From contig JAKULF010000014.1 of assembly GCA_022661535.1 (NCBI GenBank), positions 1 through 64,000 on the forward strand: a stretch of DNA of 64,000 nt. Direction: 5' to 3'. The stretch is from Eutypa lata (Eukaryota; Ascomycota; Sordariomycetes; Xylariales; Diatrypaceae). The notes below the pieces were generated by a model. The model made no database searches and was not told the DNA's origin. It saw only the letters and a program-made list of their open reading frames with translations. The position numbers and the translations under genes were made by a program. This document shows positions 13,347-26,500 of the stretch, piece after piece (positions within the stretch are counted from its first letter, which is position 1; the number at the start of each line of letters is the position of its first letter).

Positions 13347-13483
13347 TGCCCTCGTTTTTAACGTAGGTAGCTCTGCTACCGGAGTGCCTTTGTTTTTAAC
13401 GAAAGGTTATTGTGTCGAAAATGCCCTCGTTTTTAACGGAGGTAGCTTGTTACCGGAGTGAAACGAAGGGTTATTGTGTCGAA
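13347..13483. repeat. Tandem duplication just upstream of the SRR1-like gene
   Basis: Two copies (13347-13420 and 13422-13483) share TGCCCTCGTTTTTAACG, then a small hairpin (GGTAGCTCTGCTACC in the first, GGTAGCTTGTTACC in the second), then CCGGAGTG, and end GGTTATTGTGTCGAAA. The second copy lacks about 13 bases in the middle. The copies lie directly before the start codon at 13345, so they occupy the proximal promoter or 5' UTR. Confidence 0.8.
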
Positions 13484-13535
13484 ATTTTTCCTTGTTAAAA
13501 TTTCCGGTAAACGGCTAATTACTTGCCTTATCACT

Positions 13536-13670
13536 CAGGCCTCTCTCCGTAAGGTGGCTACGCCACCGCAGCTGCGGCGGTGCAGCTAGTGCTCCCGTAC
13601 CAAATGTACCCACTAAACCCAATACGGAAAGAAAACCCACAAAACCCCAAAGCCGACGAAGAGAGGCCTG
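13536..13670. mobile_element. Possible MITE, 135 bp with 11-bp terminal inverted repeats
   Basis: The segment starts CAGGCCTCTCT and ends with the exact complement AGAGAGGCCTG. The interior has normal GC, contains CCGCAGCTGCGG, and has no reading frame. No clear target duplication is visible in the flanks (ATCACT on the left, ATCTCA on the right). It could also be a chance inverted repeat, but 11 perfect bases at both ends of a GC-normal islet is unusual here. Confidence 0.45.
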
Positions 13671-14026
13671 ATCTCATTTGGTGATTTTCGGCCCTTGCCG
13701 TGTCAAAATCGCCCATTTTGTATAAGATTAAAAAATAATATTATTTTTTCATTCTTTAATAACAAATTAAATAAAATACGTATACCTTAATAAAATATAC
13801 GGTTATATTCGAAATTAAATACGATTTATAAAAATATATTTATATACATATATATCCTTAAGGAAAGTTTTTGTTAAAGGTTAAAAGGTAAATTTTCTTG
13901 CCGTGTTTAACATTTTTGTCCGGACGCCCTTTAAGCTAGCATGCTACCATTATTATTTTGATCAGAAAATTCATAACGCTCCGGGCTTCTCCCATACAAT
14001 CTTACCCTTGGACGACCCTTTGCGAA
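13671..14026. other. Short AT-rich stretch between repeat islets
   Basis: Ordinary sequence to about 13720 passes into AT-rich DNA (about 13725-13880) and returns to normal composition near 13900. No gene or RNA is seen. Confidence 0.5.
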
Positions 14027-14200
14027 ATGATTAAGGTGGTAGTGGTGGCATGCGGACGAAGTGACCGTCCGGACAGGATGCCCTGTAGCCCTGTAGCCCT
14101 GTAGCCCTGTAGCCCTGTAGGTCTGTAGGTCTGTAGGTCTGTAGGTCTGTAGGTCTTGAAGTTCTCCTTGGTCGCATGCCACCACCACTACCTTGATCAT
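14027..14200. repeat. Foldback element with a minisatellite core
   Basis: Two 28-bp arms, 14027-14054 and 14173-14200, are inverted copies with three mismatches (ATGATTAAGGTGGTAGTGG against ATGATCAAGGTAGTGGTGG for the first 19). Between them lie five perfect tandem copies of CCCTGTAG (14081-14120) and four of GTCTGTAG (14121-14152). The 8-mer is the same as in the large terminal repeats. An open frame crossing the region on the minus strand is a by-product of the repeat. About 80 bp further right, 14322-14350 holds another short tandem repeat of GCAGGGTGGCTTTT. Confidence 0.85.
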
Positions 14201-14509
14201 TCGGACGGAGCTATTTATAGGTAATTATGTATGGCAAAAGCTCTTAGAACTATCATTTCATTGATGCGACCGGTGGTTGTGGCATGCTGGCTTGAAGAGC
14301 GTCCCGACACCGTTCTGCAGGGTGGCTTTTGCAGGGTGGCTTTTGCAGGGTAATTTATCGGTTTAAACCCGTACGACTTTAACTTAGCCCCGAAGAAATT
14401 ATAAGAATTTTTATAAATATATTAGTTTATAATTTATTTATTTTAAAAGTTTCGAACTTATTAAGTTTAATTTCGCTTTATTACGAATTATTTTATAAAA
14501 TAAATATAA

Positions 14510-17500
14510 ATTATTATATTTAAAAAATATTTTTATTTTAACGTTTTTCGAAATTAATCGTAAAATTTAAAGTAAAATTAAAGTTAATATAAATAATAAA
14601 TATTAATAATAATATTTTTTAAAATTAATTAAATTTATATTAATAAAAACTTAATATTAAATTAATTTAAAATTAATTTTAAAAAAAATTTAATATTTTA
14701 ATTAAATATATTTTTTAAGTTTTATTAATTATTTAATTTTAATTATTTATAATTTATAACTTTTAAATTTATAATTTTTAAACTTATAATTTATAAATTT
14801 ATTTTATAATTTTTAAATTTATAAATTTATTTTATAACTTTTAAATTTATAATTATAAATAATTATAATAATTATATAATAATAATAATTAAATAATTTA
14901 TAAATTTATTTTATAATTATTTTATAATTATATATAAATAATTATAATAATTATAAATAATTATAATAATTAATAAAAATAATAATATTTATATAATAAT
15001 TATATAATAATAATAATAATTTATAAATTTATTTTATAATTTATATTTAAAGTTTTAATTATTTATAAATTTAAAAATTATTAATTTATAATTTATAAAT
15101 TTATAAATTATTTAATAATTACTTTTTAAACTTATAAATTTATAAATTTATAATTATATATAAATAATTATAATAATTTTAAAATAATTATAATAATTAA
15201 ATAATTATAATTTATAAATTTATAATTTATAAATTTAATTTTAATTATTTATATATTTAAAACTTTTAAATTTATAATTTATAAAATTATTAATTATTTA
15301 TAAATTACTTTTTAAATTTAATTATTAATTACTTTATAAATTTATAAATTTATAAATTTATAATTATTATATAATTATATATAAATAATTATAATAATTA
15401 TATAAAAATAATTTATAAATTTAAAATTTTAATTATTTAAAATTATTTTTAAAATAATATAATTAAATAATATAATTAAATAATAAAAGTTTTAATTATT
15501 TATTTAACTTTTAATTAATTAATTAAATTATAAATTAATTAAATTTATATATAAACGTAAAATTAATTATATATATAAAAATAAAATATAAAGTTTTTAT
15601 ATAATAATTAATATAATTTATAATATAAAAAGCTTATAATATAATAATTAAATTCGTAAAATTTAAAATTTAAATTTCGTATAAAATAAAAAAAATAATT
15701 ATTTTTTTTACTTTTAAATATTTTTATATAAATTTAATTTTTAATTATAAATTAATAAATTAATTATAATTATAATTAATTTAAAATCGAAAAATAAAAG
15801 CGTATTTTATTATAAATTTAATTATTTATATATATATAAAATAATTTTTAAAATTAATAAATATTATTATTTATAAAATAAAGTTTTATTAATTTTAAAA
15901 ATTAAAAAAACGTTTTTAAAAGTTATAAAAAACCGTATTCTTTTATATTATAATAATTAATAAAATTTTAAATATAATAAAAATCGAAAATTATTAAATA
16001 AATTTAAATCGTTATAATTTAAATTTTATTTTTACTTTTTAATTAATTAATATTTTAATAAAATATTAATATTTATAAAATTATAACGATTTAAAAATTA
16101 AAATAATAATTATATTAATTTTTTATATTTATTAATTTATATAAAAAAGAAATTATTTAATTAAAATTTAAATAATATTTAATATTATAATTTTATTAAT
16201 ATTATAATTAAATTAAATTAAATTAAGTTTTTATTAATATTTTTTTAATTATTATATTTATTAAATTAAATATTTATAAATAAAATTATTTATATTTTAT
16301 TATATATAAAATAAATTTTTAAAAAAATTTTAAAATATATATAATAATTTTAAAATTTTAAAAAATTATAAATTAAATATTATTTATTTTTAAAAATAAA
16401 AATAAATAAAAAAGTTTTATATAATAAAATAATATAAAAATTAATTTTATTAAAAAATAATTAATTTTTATATAAAATATAAAATATTATTTATATTATA
16501 TATATTATTTATAATAATTTTATAAAAAAAAATAAAATTTTATTTTTATAATTTTTATAATTTTTTATTAATAATTATTTATTTTATTATAATTAATTTT
16601 ATATAAAATAATATAAAAACTTTTTTTAAATAATATAAAGTTTTTTAATAATTATATATATTATATATTTAATATAAAAATAATTATAATTAAATTAAAA
16701 TAATAATTAAAAACTTTATTTTTTAAATATATTTTTTATTATTTTTTAAATATATTAAAAAATATTAATTTATTATATAATTTTCTTAATATTTTTTATT
16801 TTTTAATAATAATTATTATATAAATAATAATTTTATAAATATAATATTATTTAAATTAATAAAATTATAATATTAAACATTAATTAAATTTTAATTAATT
16901 AATTTATTTTTTATATAAATTAATAAATATAAATTATATTAATTATATTTAATTATATAAAAAGTTTATTTTAAATTTTAAATTATAATATATATATTTT
17001 ATATTATAAAATAATATATTATAATATAAAATAATTAATAATAAATTTAAAACTTTATATATATTAAATTTATAAATTAATATATATTTAAAAAAAACTT
17101 TATTATTTTTTAAAATTTAAAATAAAATTATATAAATTAAAATTAATAAATTATTTTATAAAAATTACTTTATAAAAATTATTTTATAAATATATTTAAA
17201 TATGTTTTTTATATAAATATATATTATTATTATTTTAAATAAAAGAATTATAATATATAAAGCTTTAATTATATTAAATTATATTTATATAACTTTTTTA
17301 TAAATAATTAAAATAATAATAATAATAATAATAAAATATAATTTTAAAGTTTTTTATAAATTTATAAATTTAATTTAAATTATATAAATTATTTATTTAA
17401 ATTATTATTTAAATTATATATTATTATTATTATTTTAATTAAATAAATTATAACGTTTTAAAGTTTTTTTATATAATATTATTTTTAAATAATTTATTTC

Positions 17501-19874
17501 GAAATAATTAAAATAATAATAATAATATATAAATTTATTTAAATGTTTTTTTTAATATCTTATAATTATTTATTATATTATTAAAATTATAACGTTTTAA
17601 GTTTTTATTATATAATATTATTTTTAAACGATTTTTTTATAAAATAATTAAAGTTATATTAATTATATATTAATTATAAAAGTATTTAAATAAAATATTT
17701 TAATATTTTTAAACTTTTAATTTTTAAATTAAAATAAATTATTTTTTAAATTAATAATAACAATATATATATATATATATATTTAAATTTTTAATATATA
17801 TTTTAATTAATTAATTATTAAAAAAAAATAAAAGAAAATTAAATTAATTTATATAAAAAAACGTTTTTAATATTTATAAAATTAAAACTTATTAAATTAA
17901 ATTAATCTTTTTTATTAATTTTAAAAATTTATAAATATCTTTTATATTAAATATAATAAATATATAAAGTATAAATAATAATAAAAAAACTTAATATATA
18001 AAATAATATATAATTATTTTTTATAATATTTAAAAATATAATTTAATTTATAATTATAAATTAAAAGATTTAAATTTATATAATTTATTTATTTTTATAC
18101 GATTTTTTATTATTACGTATTTAGTAATAAATTAACTTTTATTATATAATTAAAATTTTATTAATTATTACGATATAAAGAAATATAACTTTTCGTAAAT
18201 TTTAAAAACTTTTTTTTAATTTTCGAAATTAATAAAATTTTATTTTATAAATAATAATATTTATTAATTTTAAAAGTTATATTATATATATATATAAATA
18301 ATAACATTTATAATAAAATACGCTTTTAATTTTAAATTTTAAATTAATTATAATAAATTAATTTAAATTTAAAATTTAAAATTAAAATTATATAAAAATA
18401 TTTAAAAATAAAAAAATAATTACTTTTATTATTTTTTTAATGTATACGAAATTTAAACTTTAAGTTTTATAAATTTATTATTATATATTATAAGTTTTAT
18501 AAATTTAATTATTATATTATAACTTTTTTATATTACGAATTATATTAATTATTATATAAAAAGTTTATATTTTATTTTTATATATATATTTAATTTTACG
18601 TTTATATATAAATTTAATCGATTTATAATTAAATTAATTAATTAAAAGTTAAATAAATAATTAAAGCTTTTATTATTTAATTATATAATTTAATTAATTA
18701 CATTATTTAATTAATTATATTATTTAATTATATTATTTAAAAAAAGTCTTTAAATAATTAAAACTTTAAATTTATAAGTTAAAATTATTTAATTATTATA
18801 ATTATTTATATATAATTATATAATAATTATAAATTTATAAATTTATAAGTTTATAACGTAATTAATAATTATATTCGAAAAATAACTTATAAATAATTAA
18901 TAACTTTATAAATTATAAATTTAAAAGTTTTAAATATATAAATAATTAAAATTAAAGTTATAAATTATAAATTTATAAATTATAATTATTTATATATAAT
19001 TATAAATTTATAAATTTATAAGTTATAAATTAATAACTTTTAAGTTTATAAGTAATTAAAACTTTAAATATAAATTATAAAATAAATTTATAAATTATTA
19101 TTATTATTATATAATTATTATTATTTTTATTAATTATTATAATTTTCGTTAATTATTATAATTATTTATAATTATTATAATTATTTATATATAATTATAA
19201 ATTAATTATAAGTTTAAAAGTTATAATATAAATCAAGTTTATTAATTATTTAATTATTATTATCGTATAATTATTTTTATTTTTATTAATTATTATAACT
19301 TTCGTTAATTATTATAATTTTTATAATTATTATTATTATATAATTATTATAATTATTTATATTTATAAGTTTAAAAATTATAAGTTTATATATTATAAAA
19401 TAAATTTATAAATTATTTAATTATTATTATTTATAACTTTTAAATCTTTAATTATTATAATTATTTATAATTATTATAATTATTTATATATAATTATAAA
19501 TTAATTATAAAGTAAATTTATAAATTATATAATTATTATTATTATATAATTATTATAATTATTTATAATTATAAATTTATAAGTTTAAAAATTATAAATT
19601 TAAAAGTTATAAGTTATAAATAATTAAAATTAAATAACTTATAAAACTTAAAAAATATATTTAATTAAAATGTTAAATTATTTTAAAAATTAATTAAAAA
19701 ATTAACGTTAATTAACTTTAAATTAATTTAATATTAAATTTTTATTAATATAAATTTAATTAATTTTAAAAAGATATTATTATTAATATTTGTTATTTAT
19801 ATTAACTTTAATTTTACTTTAAATTTTATAATTAATTTCGAAAAACGTTAAAATAAAAATATTTTTTAAATATA
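14510..19874. mobile_element. RIP-saturated element with about 1.4-kb terminal inverted repeats
   Basis: The left end (from about 14510: TATTTTTATTTTAACGTTTTTCG) is mirrored at the right end (CGAAAAACGTTAAAATAAAA, to about 19874). Moving inward the mirror continues: a long array of ATAAATTT words at 14720-15540 corresponds to one at 18620-19630. AAATTTATATATAAACGTAA near 15545 corresponds to its complement near 18600. GAAATTTAAACTTTAAG near 18450 corresponds to 15660-15680. The two arms thus cover roughly 14510-15960 and 18180-19874, around a 2.2-kb core with no reading frame. The family is the same as at 7394-8637 and 60077-61390. The transposon class cannot be named because no transposase is readable and the exact ends and target duplication are blurred by mutation. 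Confidence 0.65.
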
Positions 19875-20720
19875 ATAATAATTTTAAAAAGTTATTTATA
19901 AATTTAAAAAATAATATTTAAAAATATAATAAATAATAATAATAATTTATTAAATATTTATAAATAAAAAATAAAAAATATATCATTTAAATATAATAAT
20001 TGTAATAATTTTAATTTATTTATATATTTATTAAATTTTAAAAAAAGATTTAAATATAATTTTAATACGTTATTATTAAAAAAATATTTATTTAATTATT
20101 TTTAAAAAATTATTTTTTATTTTTTATAAATAATAATAATTAATATTATTAATAATTTTTAAATTAATTTTTATTATATTTAAAAATTACTTTTTATAAA
20201 TTTTAAAATAAATTTATATTTAACTTTTATATTATTTTATTTAATAAATAAATTATTAATTTAATATATTATTAATTTTAATATTTAATTTATAAAAAAA
20301 TATTTATATTAATATTATTATAAATTTTTATATAATAAAATCGAAAAATAAAATCGAATTTTTTTAATATTTTATATTTATTAAAAAAATTTAAATTATA
20401 AAATTTATATTTATAATATATTAATTTAAATAAAAAGATTTTATTTTATAAAAATCTTTTTATAATTTTTATTAATAAAATATCTTTCGTTAATTTATTA
20501 TTATATAATATTTTAATTTATATTATAATTTAATATATAAAAATAATAATTATTTATTTATTAATTTTAAAAGCTTAAAAAATTAACGTTAATTTTTAAT
20601 TATATTATTATTTTTATTTTAATATATTTTATAACGTTATATATTTTTTATATATTAAATATAAACCGATATAATATTATTTATTAATAATACGAAATTA
20701 ATTCTTTAAGTTTTTAATCC
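19875..20720. repeat. AT-rich block, RIP-degraded
   Basis: Near-pure A/T with no reading frame between the long-TIR element and the sirtuin island. The transition to normal composition is at about 20.70-20.76 kb, less than 100 bp from the end of the sirtuin pseudogene. Confidence 0.65.
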
Positions 20721-20794
20721 CGATTATTAATAAGATTAATAAAGTCATCTTATATCCCGGCTGCTAAGCTTTACATTAAGCCTATGTTCTGATA

Positions 20795-21870
20795 TTAACT
20801 TGAAGAATCTAACCTAACTTGGGAAGCCTTAACTCGTTTCGGGACTTGTTCCAAGATAAAAGCACGTCTTTTCCCTGTGGGTTTGCCTTCTTGGTAAGAG
20901 TTATCCATACCAGCTCGAAATTCGGGACGTCTTGTTAGATCCCTCACCCACTCGTCACAGTCCCACTTTACCCAATAGTCAATCAACCCCCTCAAGGCAC
21001 CTTCAGGTTCTGTCCGATTTACATATACAATTATGCCATTGCATTTCTGGACGGTCCTTCTGAAGTCTTTCACAAGTTTCCGAACCCCATAAGTTGCAAG
21101 GCTGGTGCCGAGTATCAGAAGAAGGTCGACATCGAGATGTAGGTCATAACGTATGAGATGCGAGATCAGGGTAGATCGCGGATCTGACTCCCCATATAAA
21201 ACAATGTCTGGCCTAAGGACTCCAGGCGCCAGTGTACGTCCCCTGGAGCTTTTTCTCCGACAATGAGGACAAGTGGGCAGTGTTCCTGACATGGTAATAG
21301 CCTCATACTCGTCCCAGTTGGATCGTTGGCCGCAGGTGACACATCGCAAGTATCGCAGAGATCCATGTAACAGAACGCATTCAGCTGCTGCAACTTATGA
21401 GACGGTGAATTCAGACAAATCGGCGCACAGCCCAACCCGATCTTCGAGAAGATCGATATTTTGAAAATAGTTCTTAACAAGCCTTCCACTGGTGCTTAGG
21501 CGTTTAATAAATTGATAAGTTGCAATAAGTTTACTTTTCATTAATCCCCTTCGAAGTTAGGTGCAAACTTTCATGAGGGTATTTCCATCCGACGGGTGTG
21601 ATAATGCCGTAACATGGAAAACGTCCTTCATGTTGCAAGTTGATTTTCGAAGTGTCTTGTAAAGCCCATCACTGGAGCGGAAATCCTAATAACATTAGTC
21701 TTATGTACAACTGAAGCGAAGCAGCAACTTACGGGAATTCCAGCATTTGTGCTAATGTTAGCACCACTTATAACAATAGATTTGTGGGAGCTCATAATAG
21801 CCTTCGCGATCTTCTGCAGTCCCTCGCTTGAATCGCGTGTAAGGTGGGTTGCATTCCTTTGGTTACTCAT
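20795..21870 (-). pseudogene. Sirtuin (NAD-dependent deacetylase, Hst3/Hst4-like) pseudogene
   Basis: Exon 1 is 21870-21733 and exon 2 is 21685-20795. The 47-bp intron (GTAAGT ... CTAAT ... TTAG) joins GIP to DFRSSDGLY, the classic sirtuin motif. The frame then runs to the end with two in-frame TAA codons, at 21559-21557 (codon 89) and 21397-21395 (codon 143). Also visible are NID (residues 124-126), the catalytic His in LLHGS (residue 153), a zinc site C161/C164 and C185/C188, and GTSL near residue 240. The NAD-binding GAGIS reads GANIS (Asn38 encoded AAC, expected GGC). Both stops fit CAA-to-TAA and the Asn fits GGC-to-AAC, all RIP-type changes. The family removes acyl groups from lysines, for example on histone H3. 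This copy cannot make the full enzyme unless an unrecognised intron hides each stop. Confidence 0.85.
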
Positions 21871-22260
21871 GATGACTGCTTGTCAGAGTGAAAGAGAGAA
21901 GGACTTTCTACCAAAACACAAGGTAAAGTTGCATCAAGTAACGTGCAATGGGCAGTCTACAGGTGGGAGAAGGGCATGTTTATATACCCAATGTCCTATT
22001 GCTGTACATCGTCTTCTCTTGAGGCCTCCGCTTACCTTCGGTGGTTTTATCGGTCTATAACATACCCGAAGTTCGAGAAAGCTACGAATGATGCTTGTAA
22101 ATGGCATCGTTGGCGGCGGAAACTTCAACTCTCTGTAAAATCGGGGTTGTGCAAGGCAGTCTGCACCGGCGGGAAGGACAACCGTGGAATGATACGGAAT
22201 AAGACAACTACCCCCCTCACGCACACCTCCCTTCACGCCCACTTTAACTTTAAACCTTTA
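21871..22260. other. Upstream region of the sirtuin pseudogene
   Basis: About 390 bp of normal composition. Frames of about 100 codons run on both strands here (21934-22242 minus, 21943-22263 plus), overlap each other and have no recognisable protein. This is probably the former promoter of the sirtuin gene. It ends abruptly against AT-rich DNA at about 22260. Confidence 0.4.
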
Positions 22261-23300
22261 TAAATAATTCAAGAAAATAGCTTTTTATATCAGGTTTTCG
22301 GATTTATTTTCATTTGTTATTAATAAAAAGAAAAATAACTTAATATTATAAATAATATATTTATTTCATTTTCATTTAAATAAATGCATAATTAATATAT
22401 TTTTTTATAAACAAAATAACTTTAATTTAATATAACTTTACGAATTTTTAATCCTTTTTATTATAACTTAATAATATTATTATATAAGTAATATATAAAA
22501 CGTTTTATATTTTTCGTATATTTCTTTACGTTATACGTAATTTATTATAATTATAAACGTAAAGATATATATAAAATAATTACGTGTAAAATGTATTATT
22601 TATTAAAGTGGATATTTATTTACTTAACTTTATCGATTTCTTTTCGTATATTTTAATATATTTTATTAATAATATATTAAATAAAATAAATATAAATTAA
22701 TAAAAAATTGTTTTATATTTATTAAATACGTATATAAGTAAATATAAAATTTATATTATAATATATAATATATATAAAAAGCTTTACGAATTATAAAAAT
22801 AAATATATATTATTAAAAATATTTTTTTAATTTAAAATTAAAGTTATAAAATAATAAAAATTATATTTTAATATATTATTATTATTTTTAAGTTTTTTAT
22901 ACATTATAATATTATATTATACTTATACCTTATTATATAATATTTATTTTAATATTATAAAATAATATATAAATATATATATTAAAAATTAAAAATTAAA
23001 AAGTTTTTTATTATTTTTCTTACTTTATAATATAATATTTAATATATTTTTATCTTTTATAAAGAAATATATATAATGTAAAATTATATTATTTTATAAT
23101 ATAATTTATTATATAATTTATTATAATAAAATTATATAATTTTACATTTTATAAAATAAAATATTATTAAAAATATTAAGAAATAATCGTGGTTTTAATT
23201 TAACTTTAATAAATATTATCAATTCATAATCTTAAAACCGTTTATTTTTGCGACTTTTTATTAACGTTTAAAGTTATATTTAATTATAAAGTTAAAGTGA
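22261..23300. repeat. AT-rich block, RIP-degraded
   Basis: No gene. It contains a long near-palindrome at about 23076-23150, where ATGTAAAATTATAT is answered by ATATAATTTTACAT around an A/T core. Nothing else is readable. Confidence 0.6.
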
Positions 23301-23530
23301 GCGTAAAAAGAAGTGTGCGTAAAAGGAGTAGTTGTTTTATTGCTTGATTTCTCGGTTTTAATGACATCAAAAGAACCATTGGACTAGGGGCTAGCTATAC
23401 ATGCTTGATGCTCCGGACAGGCTATACAGCTTAGGTATTTAGGTACTAAGATGTAATGGGAGTGAGTATAAGCTCCGCCGTATTTATGCCGCCTTTCGTA
23501 AAGTAAGTTTTTAAAGCTGAGCTAAGTAAT
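23301..23530. other. Islet of normal composition inside the AT blocks
   Basis: Roughly 200 bp with normal base use (for example GGACTAGGGGCTAGC near 23382) between two AT-rich blocks. No reading frame of interest and no RNA gene is seen. It may be a fragment of single-copy DNA left between two repeat insertions. Confidence 0.5.
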
Positions 23531-26500
23531 AACGTTAAAAAAGCATGTATAATATTAATATATTTAATTATATTATAATGCATATAATTATTATTTATAT
23601 GCTTTCTTTTTTATATAAAGCATTTCTTTTTTATATATTTTAAAAAGAATTTCTTTAATTTTTTATTTTTAAAATTTTATTATAATTACTTTAACTTTAT
23701 TTTTTATATAACTTTTTATTAATAAAATATTTTATTAAATTTATAAATAATAATTATTTTAAAAAATTAATAATATTAAAAATAAACGTAAAATAATTAT
23801 TAAATACTTTAAATAATTTATATCGTAAAATATTTAATATAATTATATTTTTTATTAAAGTTATTTTAAAATATATTAATAATATAAATAAAATTAATGC
23901 GTAAAATCTTAATATTAATTTTAAATTATTTTAATTAAATAATATAAAAACATTAATAATAAATTTTATTTTTTAATTTTTTAAATTAAATATAATATTA
24001 AAATATTTTTATTTTTTAAAATTATATAATTACGTTTAAAAAATTAATACGAAAATTAATTATAAAATAAAACGATTTAAATTTATTTTTTAAAACATTA
24101 TTATTAATTTTAAAAATAATAAAAATACGTTTAATAATTAAAAATTAAATTAATATATAAATTTTATAAATTTAATTAATTAAATAATTAATATTAACTT
24201 TTTATAAAAATTAAACGTATAAAAAATTAAACTTTATAATTAAAAACGTAATAAAAATTTATTTTATATATTTTTTAAATTTTTAAAATAATAAATAATA
24301 AAACGAAATATTTATTATTATAAACGAAATCTTTTTAAAATAATTTTTATTAAATATTATTAACTTAAAGTAATTTTTTTTTAAAATAATTATATTTATT
24401 TATATATTTAATTTACGAAAAAAGATTTTTATAAAAAGATTTAAAAAATTTTAAAAATTTTAAATTTTAAAATTTTAAAAAATAAAACTTTTAATAATTT
24501 TTATTTTAATATTTTATAAACTTTATTAAATTTAAATTTTTAATTTAATATAATATAAATTTAATTAATTAAATAAAATATTTTATAAATAAACGATAAT
24601 AATATTAAATTTTATCGTTTTTATAAAGTTTTTTTAATTTAAAAAAAAATATTTAATTTTTAATATTTTAATTATTTTATAAAATTAAATTAACTTTTTA
24701 AAAAATTATTTAAAAAATTATAAATTATATTAAACGTTATTTAATTAAATTTAAATTTATAAATATTAAATTACGAAAAATTATAAAAATTATTAAATTA
24801 TAAATTTTATTATTTTAAAAACTTTAATTAAAATTAAAATTATTTTATTAAAAGAAATTATTTTTTAATATTAAAAATAATTAATAAAAATTATATTAAA
24901 TTAAAACTTAAATTGAAATATATATTTATTAAAGTTTAAGTAATTTTTAACGTTAAATTTTTTTTTTATTTTATAAATAAATTAAAATATTTATAAAAAA
25001 TAAAGAAATTAATTTTTTTATTATTAAATTCGTTAAAATTATTATATATTATAAAAATAAAAAAATATTAAATATTTATTTTAATTTTAATTTAAATATA
25101 AATTTTTATTTTATTATTTACGTTATATTTATATAATTTAATTTATTATAAAAATAAAACGTAATATTAAATAATATTATATATATAATTATTAATTAAT
25201 TAATTATAAATATATATTATTTATTAAAATAATTTAAATTTAAATATTTAAATTTAATAATAATAAACGAAATAATTAAATTATATTATTTTTTAATTAT
25301 AAAGCTTTATTTTAATTAATAATTTAATATAAATATTATTATTATAAATATAAAATTAATTAAAAGGCTTATAATTAGAAAATATTATTTAAATGTTTTT
25401 TTAATAAAATTAAAAATAAAAAGTTAATTTTTATTATTAATTTTTTTAAGTTTTAAAAAAATTTAATAAATAATAATAATAAATTTTAAATTATTTATTT
25501 ATAATTATTTTATTTAATAAATATTAAAATAATTTTTTTATTAAATTTAATTATATATTATAAAGAAATATTATTATAATTTATTTTTTAAATATTTATA
25601 TAATTAAATATTAAAATAATTTTATATTTAATAAATAATAAAAATAATTTTTTTTAATATTTATAATTATTTAATTTATTAAAAAAAGTTTTATTATTAA
25701 TTTAAATATTAATTATATATATAATAAAAAGTTAAGTTATTTTATAATTTAACGATAATATATAATAATAAATAATAATATAATATATTTTAAATTAATA
25801 TTATAATAATTAAAATATTATTTATAAAATAAAAAATATTATATAATTTTATCGTATAAAAATTAAATTTATTAAAGTTTATTTTTATATATATAATTAT
25901 TTAATTATATTATATTATTTTAAAAGTTTTATTATTTTAAAAAATAAAATATAAAATTATATTTTAATATAATATTTATTATTATTATATTTTATATAAA
26001 CGTTTATTTTTGGATATTTTCGATTTTAAAAATTAATATAAAAATATATTTAAATATTTATTATATTTTAAAAATAATTTATAAAATATAAAAAATTAAA
26101 AAGTTTAATAAATATAATAAAGTTATAATTTTTAAAATTATTAAATTAAATAAAAAAAATATAATATTAAACGTTATTATTTAAACGTTTATAACGATAT
26201 ATTATTATTATAAAAATTAATAAATTTAAAATTAAAGTTTTTATTTAATTAATAGTCTTTTTTATTTTAAAAAATATAATGTTTTTTTTTAAATAATTAT
26301 TATTTATATATAAATTTTAATACGTAATTTTCTTTTATCGTTTTAATCGTTAATAATATATATTAATATTATTAAATATTTATATATTTTAAAATAATCA
26401 TATAACTTTTTATATATTAATTAAGTTTATAATAATATTTTATAATTAATTATTTTATTTTATTTTTTATATAATAATTAATATATATAATTAATAATAA

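Noticed and set aside
14081..14152. Short direct repeats resembling a CRISPR array
   Set aside because: The 8-bp units abut without spacers and the genome is eukaryotic. It is a minisatellite.
13931..14200. 89-codon minus-strand frame with repeated QTYR-like words
   Set aside because: It is the translation of the CCCTGTAG/GTCTGTAG array and the foldback arms, not a gene.
21934..22263. Two overlapping frames of about 100 codons on opposite strands
   Set aside because: No recognisable protein on either strand, they overlap almost completely, and they occupy the expected promoter of the sirtuin gene.
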